From an uncultured Pedobacter sp. (GTDB lineage: Bacteria; Bacteroidota; Bacteroidia; Sphingobacteriales; Sphingobacteriaceae), in NCBI GenBank assembly GCA_946478755.1, contig CAMLDJ010000248.1, forward strand, positions 1 to 8,192: a DNA stretch of 8,192 nt, given 5' to 3'. The translations under genes were made by a program, and so were the position numbers. Shown piece after piece: positions 1 through 5,256 of this stretch. The notes below the pieces were generated by a model. That model did not search any database. It was not told the origin of the DNA and saw only the letters and a program-made list of their open reading frames with translations. Every line of letters begins with the position of its first letter. Within the stretch, counting starts at the first letter, position 1.

Positions 1-288
1 CGAAGCCGTATAGGCCATGGTATCGGAACCATGGAGGATCACAAATCCATCAAATTCATCATATCGGGTGAAAATCAGTCTCGCTAATTCTGCCCAGATA
101 TCAGGATGCATATTTGATGAGTCCATTATCGGATCAAAAGAATGAATCTCAAGCTCATAATTCAATCGTGCCAGTTCCGGCACATTCTGCTGGATCTGTT
201 TGAAATTAAAGGGAACCAGGGTACCGGTATGGGTATCATTGACCATTCCTATAGTTCCGCCCGTGTATATGATGAGTATTTTAGTCAT
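1..288 (-). CDS. ansA: Type I L-asparaginase (AnsA-like), N-terminal 96 residues, cut by left edge
   Basis: This enzyme hydrolyses L-asparagine to aspartate and ammonia; type I enzymes are cytoplasmic, and no signal peptide is visible here. The reading frame starts at the ATG complementary to 286-288 (MTKILIIYTGGTIGMV) and stays open to base 1. Two asparaginase signatures are present. TGGTIG at residues 9-14 carries the nucleophile Thr12. HGSDTM at residues 86-91 supplies the second catalytic Thr/Asp site. In that block the usual HGTDT is HGSDT, so Ser88 stands where the E. coli enzymes have Thr; Asp89 is kept. About 240 more residues would be expected beyond the edge. The start lies 2 nt after the tatD stop (TGA-TC-ATG), so the two genes are probably cotranscribed and translationally coupled. 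The family is clear; the ansA name follows from the cytoplasmic type. Confidence 0.9.
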   Translation of the reverse strand, partial: MTKILIIYTGGTIGMVNDTHTGTLVPFNFKQIQQNVPELARLNYELEIHSFDPIMDSSNMHPDIWAELARLIFTRYDEFDGFVILHGSDTMAYTAS

Positions 289-290
289 GA

Positions 291-1058
291 TCAGATCTTA
301 AAAATGCGGACAGAATTCTCAGTGGTTACAGCAGCAATCTCTTCAACGCTGGTTTCATATAGCTCAGCTAGTTTTTGAGCGATGTATACCAGGTAACTGC
401 TTTCATTTGGCTTACCTCTGTATGGTACCGGGGCCAGATAAGGAGAATCTGTCTCCAGCACCAGATTTTTCAATGGAATATGCTTTAAAACCTCATCCAA
501 TCCGGCTTTTTTATAAGTTACCACGCCTCCTATACCTAAATAGAAACCCAATTCAATGGCCCTTTGCGCCTGTTCAAGATCCCCTGTAAAACAGTGTAAG
601 ATCCCTTTCAGATCCTCGTCTTTTTCTGATTCCAGAACTTCAAAGACCTCATCAAACGCCTCCCGGCAATGAACAACGATAGGCAGATCCATATCCTTGG
701 CCCATTTGATCTGCTCCCGGAATGCGGCTTGCTGAAAAGCAAGTGTGCTCTTGTCCCAATATAAATCTATGCCTATCTCTCCAATTGCATAAATGTCACG
801 TTCGACCATGCTTTCACAGATTTCGTCCAACACCTCCTCATAGTTTTCCTTCACATCGCAAGGATGCAGTCCTGCCATAGCAAAACAATTTGCAGGATAT
901 CTCTTCACCAGGTCATTAATCTTTGCTATAGATGCAACATCGACATTCGGTAGAAACAGCCGCTCAATTTGATTGTCAAAGCAGCGCTGCATCAGCTGGT
1001 CTAGTTTTTCCTCATCCGTTTCATAATACAGATGTGTATGGGTATCGGTTAAAAGCAT
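291..1058 (-). CDS. tatD: TatD family metal-dependent hydrolase
   Basis: This is a 255-residue TIM-barrel metallohydrolase of the TatD/YcfH family; members are metal-dependent DNases acting in the cytoplasm (family knowledge). The metal ligands are visible in order. TDTHTH at residues 4-9 gives His7 and His9, GEIGID at 93-98 gives Glu94, VVHCRE at 128-133 gives His130, LHCFTGD at 154-160 gives His155, and ETDSPYLAP at 202-210 gives Asp204. The length is normal for the family and nothing is missing. The start MLLTDTHTH is where family members usually begin, so the ATG at 1056-1058 is preferred. It is the first gene of a probable tatD-ansA unit, 2 nt before the asparaginase start. A near-consensus promoter sits only 3 nt from its ATG. 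The exact substrate cannot be read from sequence. Confidence 0.95.
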   Translation of the reverse strand: MLLTDTHTHLYYETDEEKLDQLMQRCFDNQIERLFLPNVDVASIAKINDLVKRYPANCFAMAGLHPCDVKENYEEVLDEICESMVERDIYAIGEIGIDLYWDKSTLAFQQAAFREQIKWAKDMDLPIVVHCREAFDEVFEVLESEKDEDLKGILHCFTGDLEQAQRAIELGFYLGIGGVVTYKKAGLDEVLKHIPLKNLVLETDSPYLAPVPYRGKPNESSYLVYIAQKLAELYETSVEEIAAVTTENSVRIFKI

Positions 1059-1061
1059 TGG

Positions 1062-1094
1062 CGAAGTTACTAAAAACCAATGGAGCTAAACAAA
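1062..1094 (-). promoter_or_regulatory. Possible tatD promoter (TTTG-N21-TAACTTCG)
   Basis: Read on the minus strand, TTTG (complement of 1091-1094) is followed after 21 nt by TAACTTCG (complement of 1062-1069), one mismatch from the Bacteroidota -7 consensus TAnnTTTG. The -7 box ends 3 nt before the tatD ATG, which would give a leaderless mRNA. The -33 element overlaps the T-tract of the preceding terminator, so it may be fortuitous. Confidence 0.35.
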
Positions 1095-1126
1095 TAAAAA
1101 ACCCGGTCTGTTTCTGCAGACCGGGT
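1091..1126 (-). terminator. Rho-independent terminator after the FKBP lipoprotein gene
   Basis: There is a perfect 10-bp GC-rich stem, ACCCGGTCTG (1101-1110) against CAGACCGGGT (1117-1126), with a 6-nt loop. On the minus strand it is followed by TTTTTATTTG (complement of 1100-1091). It lies 41 nt beyond the FKBP stop codon and separates that transcript from tatD. Confidence 0.88.
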
Positions 1127-1167
1127 CATTATCCTGACATTTGCCGCCATCAGCGGACCATATAGGG

Positions 1168-2178
1168 TTATTTTTTTGTTGTCGGAGCCGGAGTAACCGG
1201 AGAGATCGTTGCACCCGGAGCAGCAGCCGGTGCTACAGCTGGTTTTTTAATATCTGATAACTCCACTTCAAATACAAGCGGAGAAAACGGACTGATACCA
1301 CCCTGAGGCATACCACCTTCGCCATAAGCAAGATTTGAAGGAATGATTAAAGTAATCTTTCCGCCTTTTCCGATCAACTGTAAACCTTCGTCAAATCCAG
1401 GAATTGCTCTTCCCAAAGTGATCGGACGCGGACCATACTGAGCCATTGCATTATATTTGCCGGCTTCTTTAGCGATTTTTTCATCACTCGTATCAAAAAT
1501 ATTGTCTTTCCCGTCTGATTTTTTGGTCGTCAGCTTACCGGTATAATTAACCATCATGGTATCTCCCAAAGCAGGTTTTACGGCATCACCAGGTTTGCTG
1601 ATCACATACTGTAATCCAGAAGCAGTGGTCGTGGTTTTCAGGTTATTGTCGTCAATGTATTTCTTGATCTTACCCGCTTCAGCACCTTTCTTTTTCTCGA
1701 TGCTTGCTTTGTAATCTTTTTCAAAGAAATCCCTTGCTTTTTTCTGGAAGGTAGAATCTGCTTCACCAGCTGCTTTTGCCAGTACTTTCTCTACTTTAAT
1801 GGTGAATACAATGTATTTATCTTTTGTTCCCGGAGGTTTCGGCTGACCAGAATGCTTGGCCATCGTATCCAGATCCAGTTTAAATGTAGCACTATCACCT
1901 TCTCCGAACAAGGTTAAGACATCATTCATGTCACCTGCATAAACTTTTTTAGCAACCGGAAAAACCTGAGGCTGATCCATATCCCATGTGTTGAACATCA
2001 CAGAATCTTTCTCACTTTTTTGTATAAAGTTCAACTTAACAATATCACCTTCTTTAATTTTTGCATTTCCACCATCTTTATGGATGATGTACGACAGGCC
2101 ACCCGGACCTTTTTTGTAGTTGTTACAAGCAGCTAAGCCAAGTGTAGCCGCGAAAAGAATTACTATACCTTTCTTCAT
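1168..2178 (-). CDS. FKBP-type peptidyl-prolyl cis-trans isomerase, lipoprotein with two FKBP-like domains
   Basis: This 336-residue protein is a likely envelope foldase catalysing prolyl cis/trans isomerisation. A lipoprotein signal ends in LAAC (residues 15-18), so Cys18 would be lipidated. The residues after it (NNYKKG) lack the acidic surface-export signal known in some Bacteroidota, which hints at a periplasm-facing anchor. Residues about 24-133 have an FKBP-like pattern (GLSY, GDIVKLNF, GEGDSATF, YIVFTIKVEKV) but lack the active-site aromatics. A charged, probably helical linker covers about 140-180. Residues about 184-311 form a conventional FKBP domain: Tyr212, Phe228-Asp229, IPGF 259-262 (Phe for the usual Trp), AYG 284-286 and Phe303. 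A Pro/Ala-rich tail follows from 313. The ATG is 65 nt after the nrnA stop with no terminator between, so cotranscription is likely. GldI of gliding flavobacteria is a shorter FKBP lipoprotein and a possible relative; orthology is not shown. Confidence 0.92.
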   Translation of the reverse strand: MKKGIVILFAATLGLAACNNYKKGPGGLSYIIHKDGGNAKIKEGDIVKLNFIQKSEKDSVMFNTWDMDQPQVFPVAKKVYAGDMNDVLTLFGEGDSATFKLDLDTMAKHSGQPKPPGTKDKYIVFTIKVEKVLAKAAGEADSTFQKKARDFFEKDYKASIEKKKGAEAGKIKKYIDDNNLKTTTTASGLQYVISKPGDAVKPALGDTMMVNYTGKLTTKKSDGKDNIFDTSDEKIAKEAGKYNAMAQYGPRPITLGRAIPGFDEGLQLIGKGGKITLIIPSNLAYGEGGMPQGGISPFSPLVFEVELSDIKKPAVAPAAAPGATISPVTPAPTTKK

Positions 2179-2243
2179 GTGGTTTTTTAAGTTTATATTT
2201 TTTTATGTTTTATTTTCTAATTTTTATATCAGGGCTCAACCCA

Positions 2244-3254
2244 TTATTGTAACAATTGGTTTTTATAATCAATTAAAAGTGCTTTAAAATCCTTCACGGT
2301 ATCTTCCAGATTCTTATCTGAATATCCTCCGGCAGCGTTTCGATGCCCTCCTCCGTTAAAGTATTTCTTACAAATTTCATTCGCAGGAAAATCTCCTGTG
2401 GAGCGCAAAGATAATTTAACTTTGTCAGTTCTTTCAATAATAAACGCAGCCAATTTAATACCATTAACTGACAATGCATAATTTACTATACCCTCCGTTT
2501 CACCCGTCATAATGTGATAAGCCTGCAGCTCTGCCTGGCTTACGGTAATAATTGCCGCATTAAACTCCCTGAGCACTTCCAGCTTTTCGCTTAAACAATG
2601 TCCTAAAAAGCGTAAACGGTTTTCCGTAGCGTTATCGTATATCAGCTGGTGAATTCTCCAGTGTTCTGCCCCAAGATCGATCAAATCTGCTGCGATACGG
2701 TAAACCACTGCATTTGCGGACTCAAATCTGAAAGACCCGGAATCTGTCATGATACCTGTATATAAACAGGTTGCAATGTCTTTATTCAGCATCTCACCAT
2801 CTTCCAGTTCATTCACAATAAAATCATACACCAGCTGTGCAGCAGCACAGGCACTGATGCTCCAGTGGCGGTAATCATCAAAATCCTCCGGATCCAGGTG
2901 ATGATCGATCATGATCTTATAAGCATCAGACGCCCTCACCAGTTCACCCAGTTCATTGATCCTCGCCAGCGCATTAAAATCAAGGCAAAAGATAAGCGAG
3001 GCCGCTTTTACCAATTCCGCCGAACGCTCCTGCTCATCCGTATAGATCATTACTTCGGCATTATTTGGCAGCCAATGTAAAAAATAAGGATAGTCCGTAG
3101 GTGTAATTAAAGTAACATGATGTCCCTTCTGGATCAGATAAGCATATAAGCCCAGAGATGAGCCCATTGCGTCACCATCAGGCTTATGATGTGTAGTAAT
3201 GACAATTTTTTGCGGCGTTGCCAGTAAAGATTTTATTTCTGAAATGGATAGCAT
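2244..3254 (-). CDS. nrnA: DHH/DHHA1 phosphoesterase, NrnA-like (nanoRNase and pAp phosphatase)
   Basis: NrnA-type enzymes degrade 2-5 nt RNAs and dephosphorylate 3',5'-pAp in the cytoplasm, standing in for Orn and CysQ (family knowledge). The DHH ligand motifs are all present, numbered from the chosen start: TTHHKPDGDAMGSS around residues 20-33 with His22, Asp26 and Asp28; CLDFN with Asp92; MIDHH with Asp117-His118-His119; and MTDSGSF with Asp171. The C-terminal DHHA1 RNA-binding glycine motif GGGHRNAAGG is at 301-310. The frame extends upstream to a TTG at 3275. I chose the ATG at 3252-3254, giving 336 residues, because MLSISEIKSLL matches typical family starts and the TTG would lie upstream of a consensus -7 box. 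The gene is divergent from ndk and probably forms a unit with the FKBP lipoprotein gene that follows. Confidence 0.92.
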   Translation of the reverse strand: MLSISEIKSLLATPQKIVITTHHKPDGDAMGSSLGLYAYLIQKGHHVTLITPTDYPYFLHWLPNNAEVMIYTDEQERSAELVKAASLIFCLDFNALARINELGELVRASDAYKIMIDHHLDPEDFDDYRHWSISACAAAQLVYDFIVNELEDGEMLNKDIATCLYTGIMTDSGSFRFESANAVVYRIAADLIDLGAEHWRIHQLIYDNATENRLRFLGHCLSEKLEVLREFNAAIITVSQAELQAYHIMTGETEGIVNYALSVNGIKLAAFIIERTDKVKLSLRSTGDFPANEICKKYFNGGGHRNAAGGYSDKNLEDTVKDFKALLIDYKNQLLQ

Positions 3255-3263
3255 AGTTCCCCG

Positions 3264-3271
3264 CAAAGCTA
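3264..3271 (-). promoter_or_regulatory. Predicted -7 element for nrnA (TAGCTTTG)
   Basis: TAGCTTTG on the minus strand is an exact match to TAnnTTTG and ends 9 nt before the nrnA ATG at 3254. No TTG lies 19-21 nt further upstream, so only half of the promoter consensus is visible. The implied leader is only a few nucleotides. It also argues against the upstream TTG start, which would precede the box. Confidence 0.5.
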
Positions 3272-3367
3272 GCAATTAAATGACAATTGAAGCCTATAAA
3301 TATTTTGCCTGGCGTATATTTTCAAAGCCTATCGAAAGAGACCCTTTAATATTAGCTGCATAAAACG

Positions 3368-3375
3368 TATTTTTG
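3368..3375 (+). promoter_or_regulatory. Predicted -7 element for ndk (TATTTTTG)
   Basis: TATTTTTG matches TAnnTTTG exactly and lies 18 nt before the ndk ATG, leaving a short A-rich leader typical of Bacteroidota starts without a Shine-Dalgarno sequence. The expected -33 position holds TTT or TTA (around 3345-3348), one mismatch from TTG. A 12-nt block around this box recurs upstream of the TPR gene. Confidence 0.55.
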
Positions 3376-3393
3376 CAAAAAAATTAAAATTAA

Positions 3394-3813
3394 ATGAGTA
3401 CGAACAGAACTTTTACCATGATCAAGCCTGATGCTGTTGCTAATGGCCATATTGGAGCTATTATTAATGATATCACTGCCGCAGGTTTTAAAATCATTGC
3501 ATTAAAGTACACTAAATTAAGTCCGGAAACTGCTGGTCAGTTTTATGCCGTTCATAAGGAACGCCCTTTTTATGCTGACCTGGTAAACTTCATGTCGTCC
3601 GGACCAATCATTGCTGCCATCCTTGAAAAAGACAATGCCATCGAAGATTTTAGAAAATTAATAGGCGCCACTAATCCGGCTGAAGCAGCTGAAGGCACCA
3701 TCCGTCAGAAATATGCCAAATCAATCGATGCAAATGCGGTTCATGGCTCAGATTCTGACGAGAATGCACAAATTGAAGGCGACTTTTTCTTTACTGCTGC
3801 CGAGCGCTTTTAA
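3394..3813 (+). CDS. ndk: Nucleoside diphosphate kinase
   Basis: Ndk transfers the gamma-phosphate between nucleoside di- and triphosphates through a phosphohistidine and keeps NTP and dNTP pools balanced in the cytoplasm. The 139-residue length is normal for the family. The N-terminal block has MIKPDAV with Lys11. Tyr51 lies in the region that faces bound nucleotide. The catalytic signature NAVHGSDS spans residues 114-121 with phosphorylated His117. The start is unambiguous: the ATG follows an A-rich leader and [14 protein letters not shown] is a standard beginning. The gene is divergent from nrnA. It appears monocistronic, with its own -7 element upstream and a strong terminator at 3901-3938. 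Nothing about it looks unusual. Confidence 0.97.
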   Translation: MSTNRTFTMIKPDAVANGHIGAIINDITAAGFKIIALKYTKLSPETAGQFYAVHKERPFYADLVNFMSSGPIIAAILEKDNAIEDFRKLIGATNPAEAAEGTIRQKYAKSIDANAVHGSDSDENAQIEGDFFFTAAERF

Positions 3814-3837
3814 ACACGCCGGGAGCGTTGCGCGTGT
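3814..3837 (+). repeat. Short GC-rich inverted repeat just after the ndk stop
   Basis: ACACGC (3814-3819) pairs perfectly with GCGTGT (3832-3837) across a 12-nt loop, beginning at the base after the TAA. No T-tract follows, so it is not a terminator by itself. It could protect the ndk mRNA 3' end or be chance. The rest of the 87 nt up to the real terminator shows nothing recognisable. Confidence 0.3.
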
Positions 3838-3900
3838 CTGCGACTGAACATCAACCATTCTTAACAACCTCGCAATAATGTATTTTATTCCCGATGAACA

Positions 3901-3938
3901 AAAAAATAAGCACCTCCAAAAAAGGTGCTTATTTTTTT
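3901..3938 (+). terminator. Strong, probably bidirectional, rho-independent terminator after ndk
   Basis: AAAAAATAAGCACCT (3901-3915) and AGGTGCTTATTTTTT (3923-3937) form a perfect 15-bp inverted repeat with a 7-nt loop (CCAAAAA). A T7 run ends the plus-strand copy, and the A-tract on the left gives a matching U-run on the minus strand. It isolates ndk from the FKBP gene that starts at 3976. Confidence 0.92.
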
Positions 3939-3948
3939 ATAAAGTTCG

Positions 3949-3956
3949 TACCTTTC
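3949..3956 (+). promoter_or_regulatory. Possible -7 element for the secreted FKBP gene (TACCTTTC)
   Basis: TACCTTTC is one mismatch from TAnnTTTG and ends 19 nt before the ATG at 3976. It lies just after the ndk terminator, where a promoter is needed. The -33 position falls inside the terminator stem and shows no clear TTG, so support is weak. Confidence 0.3.
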
Positions 3957-3975
3957 AACCCAACAAATTAAACAA

Positions 3976-4725
3976 ATGAAGAAGATTATTATTACCCTTG
4001 CGCTTCCTTTTTGCGTACTTACATTAAATGCCCAGACAAAAGCAAAAACCACGACTGCAAAAAAAACCACTGCCGCAAAAAAAACCACGAACACAGTAAA
4101 GAAGGCCAGCCCGGCAATGGTCTTCAGGTCAACCCTTGATTCGGCCAGCTATGCATTTGGCAATACCATGGCCTCCAGCATGAAGAACGACGGACTAAAC
4201 AGCCTGAATTACGAATTGCTGGTCAAAGGATTGAAGGATGCTTTTGGCAATGCGACGCCATTAATCCCTAAAGAAAAGGCCCAGGCTGCGATCAGTAACT
4301 TATTTGTTACCGTAAGCAAGCAAAAACATGGTCCTGCTATTGCCGAAGGCAAAGCATTTCTGCAAAAAAACAAGCTTCAGCCAGGTGTACAGGTTACCGC
4401 CAGTGGTTTACAGTATCAGGTCATCAACAAAGGAACCGGCATCAGACCTAAAGCAACAGATACCGTATTGGTAAACTACAGGGGAACGCTGCTAAACGGA
4501 AAACAATTCGACAGCTCCTATGATAGAAAGGAACCGCTTTCACTTCCTTTAAACAATGTAATACCTGGCTGGACTGAAGGCGTACAGCTGATGCAAACCG
4601 GTTCTAAATATAAATTCTTCGTGCCTTACAACCTGGCTTACGGTGAGCGTGGCGCCGGTGCAGATATCCCGCCCTACAGTACCCTGATCTTCGAAATCGA
4701 GTTGCTCAAAGTAAACGGAGAATAA
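3976..4725 (+). CDS. Secreted FKBP-type peptidyl-prolyl isomerase, Mip/FkpA-like
   Basis: This 249-residue protein is a likely periplasmic prolyl isomerase and chaperone. Its Sec signal peptide (MKKIIITLALPFCVLTLNA) has a probable cut after Ala19, with no lipobox cysteine. Residues 20-44 form an unusual Lys/Thr/Ala-rich tether containing AKKTT twice. Residues about 50-135 resemble the helical FKBP N-terminal dimerisation domain of Mip/FkpA (LDSASYAFGNTMA, then NYELLVKGLKDAF). Residues about 142-246 are a full FKBP catalytic domain: SGLQYQV, Tyr168, Phe178-Asp179, VIPGW 195-199 with Trp199, AYGERG from 221 with Tyr222, and Phe239. The active site is therefore intact, unlike the first domain of the other FKBP in this window. 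The gene sits 37 nt after the ndk terminator. The small lipoprotein gene follows 59 nt downstream without an obvious terminator. No specific gene name can be justified. Confidence 0.93.
   Translation: MKKIIITLALPFCVLTLNAQTKAKTTTAKKTTAAKKTTNTVKKASPAMVFRSTLDSASYAFGNTMASSMKNDGLNSLNYELLVKGLKDAFGNATPLIPKEKAQAAISNLFVTVSKQKHGPAIAEGKAFLQKNKLQPGVQVTASGLQYQVINKGTGIRPKATDTVLVNYRGTLLNGKQFDSSYDRKEPLSLPLNNVIPGWTEGVQLMQTGSKYKFFVPYNLAYGERGAGADIPPYSTLIFEIELLKVNGE
4057..4088 (+). repeat. Tandem GCA8CCAC repeat inside the secreted FKBP gene
   Basis: GC-A8-CCAC occurs at 4057-4070 and again at 4075-4088, an 18-nt (six-codon) period. A shorter version with five A residues lies just upstream. The repeat encodes the AKKTT units of the tether after the signal peptide. 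The period preserves the frame when a whole unit is gained or lost, but each A8 tract is prone to single-base slippage. Confidence 0.8.
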
Positions 4726-4784
4726 GCCGATAAAAACCATTGTCGCGGTTTATTGTTAATTCCTTACATCAAAACATTAAACCT

Positions 4785-4958
4785 ATGGCAACGAAAAAAT
4801 ATTTCCCATTGGCAATTATCGCTTTCCTATCCACAACGCTGATGAGCTGTGAACTGGTTGAAGGCATTTTCAAGGCAGGTATGTGGACCGGCATAATTGT
4901 CGTCGTTCTTGTACTTGCGCTGATCATCTGGGTGATCAGCAAAGTCTTTGGCGGATAG
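4785..4958 (+). CDS. Small lipoprotein with one membrane helix, function unknown
   Basis: This is a 57-residue protein. The start is the ATG at 4785 (MATKKYFPLAIIAFLS); an in-frame TTG at 4740 would add 15 residues that do not look like a signal peptide. A lipobox, LMSC, covers residues 19-22, so Cys22 may be lipidated. ELVEGIFKAG follows, then a very hydrophobic stretch at about 33-52 that could cross the membrane, ending KVFGG. A lipid anchor followed by a transmembrane helix is an odd combination and leaves almost no soluble part. From memory, short Bacteroidota proteins of this CELVEGIFKAG type exist and are sometimes labelled phosphatidate cytidylyltransferase; nothing here supports that activity. 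It follows the secreted FKBP gene by 59 nt on the same strand, is probably cotranscribed with it, and ends 7 nt from the convergent DUF721 stop. Confidence 0.8.
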   Translation: MATKKYFPLAIIAFLSTTLMSCELVEGIFKAGMWTGIIVVVLVLALIIWVISKVFGG

Positions 4959-4965
4959 GTCAGCC

Positions 4966-5256
4966 TTAAAGAAATACAATATCAGTTATGACCTCAGATC
5001 CGGCATGTTCATTTATTTTCTGAATGATGCCGGATCTTACCATTAGAAGCTCATTCTTGATTACCGACGATTCGATCCTCACGAAAAGTTTCTTTTGGGA
5101 AACATAAAGCTGTGTAGTCCGGTTAGCAACCGCCTTCCCCATCAGCTCCGGCCATAGGGCTACAACAGAGGTCTCATCAAATTTACCTTTCAGTTTATAA
5201 ACATTCAGCAATTTGCCAATGCCCTCTTTTAGCGTGATGTCGTTCGGTTTACGCAT
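4966..5256 (-). CDS. DUF721 (DciA-like) protein
   Basis: This 96-residue cytoplasmic protein belongs to the DUF721 family, which includes DciA, a helper that loads the replicative helicase DnaB in bacteria without DnaC/DnaI (family knowledge). The pattern is characteristic: an N-terminal helix with KEGIGKLLNVYKLKGKFDE, then VVALWPELMGKAVANRT with Trp35, then KLFVRIESSVIKNELLMVRSGIIQKIN, ending in the short strand VITDIVFL. The core resembles a KH-like fold expected to bind nucleic acid. Its ATG overlaps the end of recF by 8 bp, so translation is probably coupled. The protein is short compared with actinobacterial and proteobacterial DciA, which carry extra extensions, but normal for Bacteroidota. 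Helicase loading is inferred from the family and the recF neighbourhood, not seen in the sequence. Confidence 0.88.
   Translation of the reverse strand: MRKPNDITLKEGIGKLLNVYKLKGKFDETSVVALWPELMGKAVANRTTQLYVSQKKLFVRIESSVIKNELLMVRSGIIQKINEHAGSEVITDIVFL

Noticed and set aside
2294..2479. Minus-strand frame within nrnA, and similar frames inside tatD, recF, TPR and ribH
   Set aside because: These are out-of-frame readings of well-supported genes and show no recognisable domains.
3255..3275. Upstream TTG start for nrnA adding seven residues
   Set aside because: The TTG would lie upstream of the exact -7 box, and the ATG at 3254 gives the standard family N-terminus.
3885..4094. Minus-strand open frame of 69 codons opposite the secreted FKBP gene start
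   Set aside because: Its Phe/Val/Ala-rich product is the mirror of the AAA-Lys and Thr codons on the other strand, and it crosses the ndk terminator. There is no promoter or family match.
4732..4760. AAACC/GGTTT hairpin between the FKBP gene and the small lipoprotein gene as a terminator
   Set aside because: It is only 5 bp of AT-rich stem with an 8-nt loop and no clean T-tract, which is too weak to call.
4740..4784. Fifteen-residue TTG-initiated extension of the 57-residue lipoprotein
   Set aside because: It would put a polar segment before the lipoprotein signal; the ATG at 4785 gives a normal signal peptide.
4945..4972. CTTT-GGC / GCC-TT-AAAG imperfect hairpin at the convergent 3' ends
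   Set aside because: Seven interrupted pairs with a bulge and no U-run; it does not meet terminator criteria.
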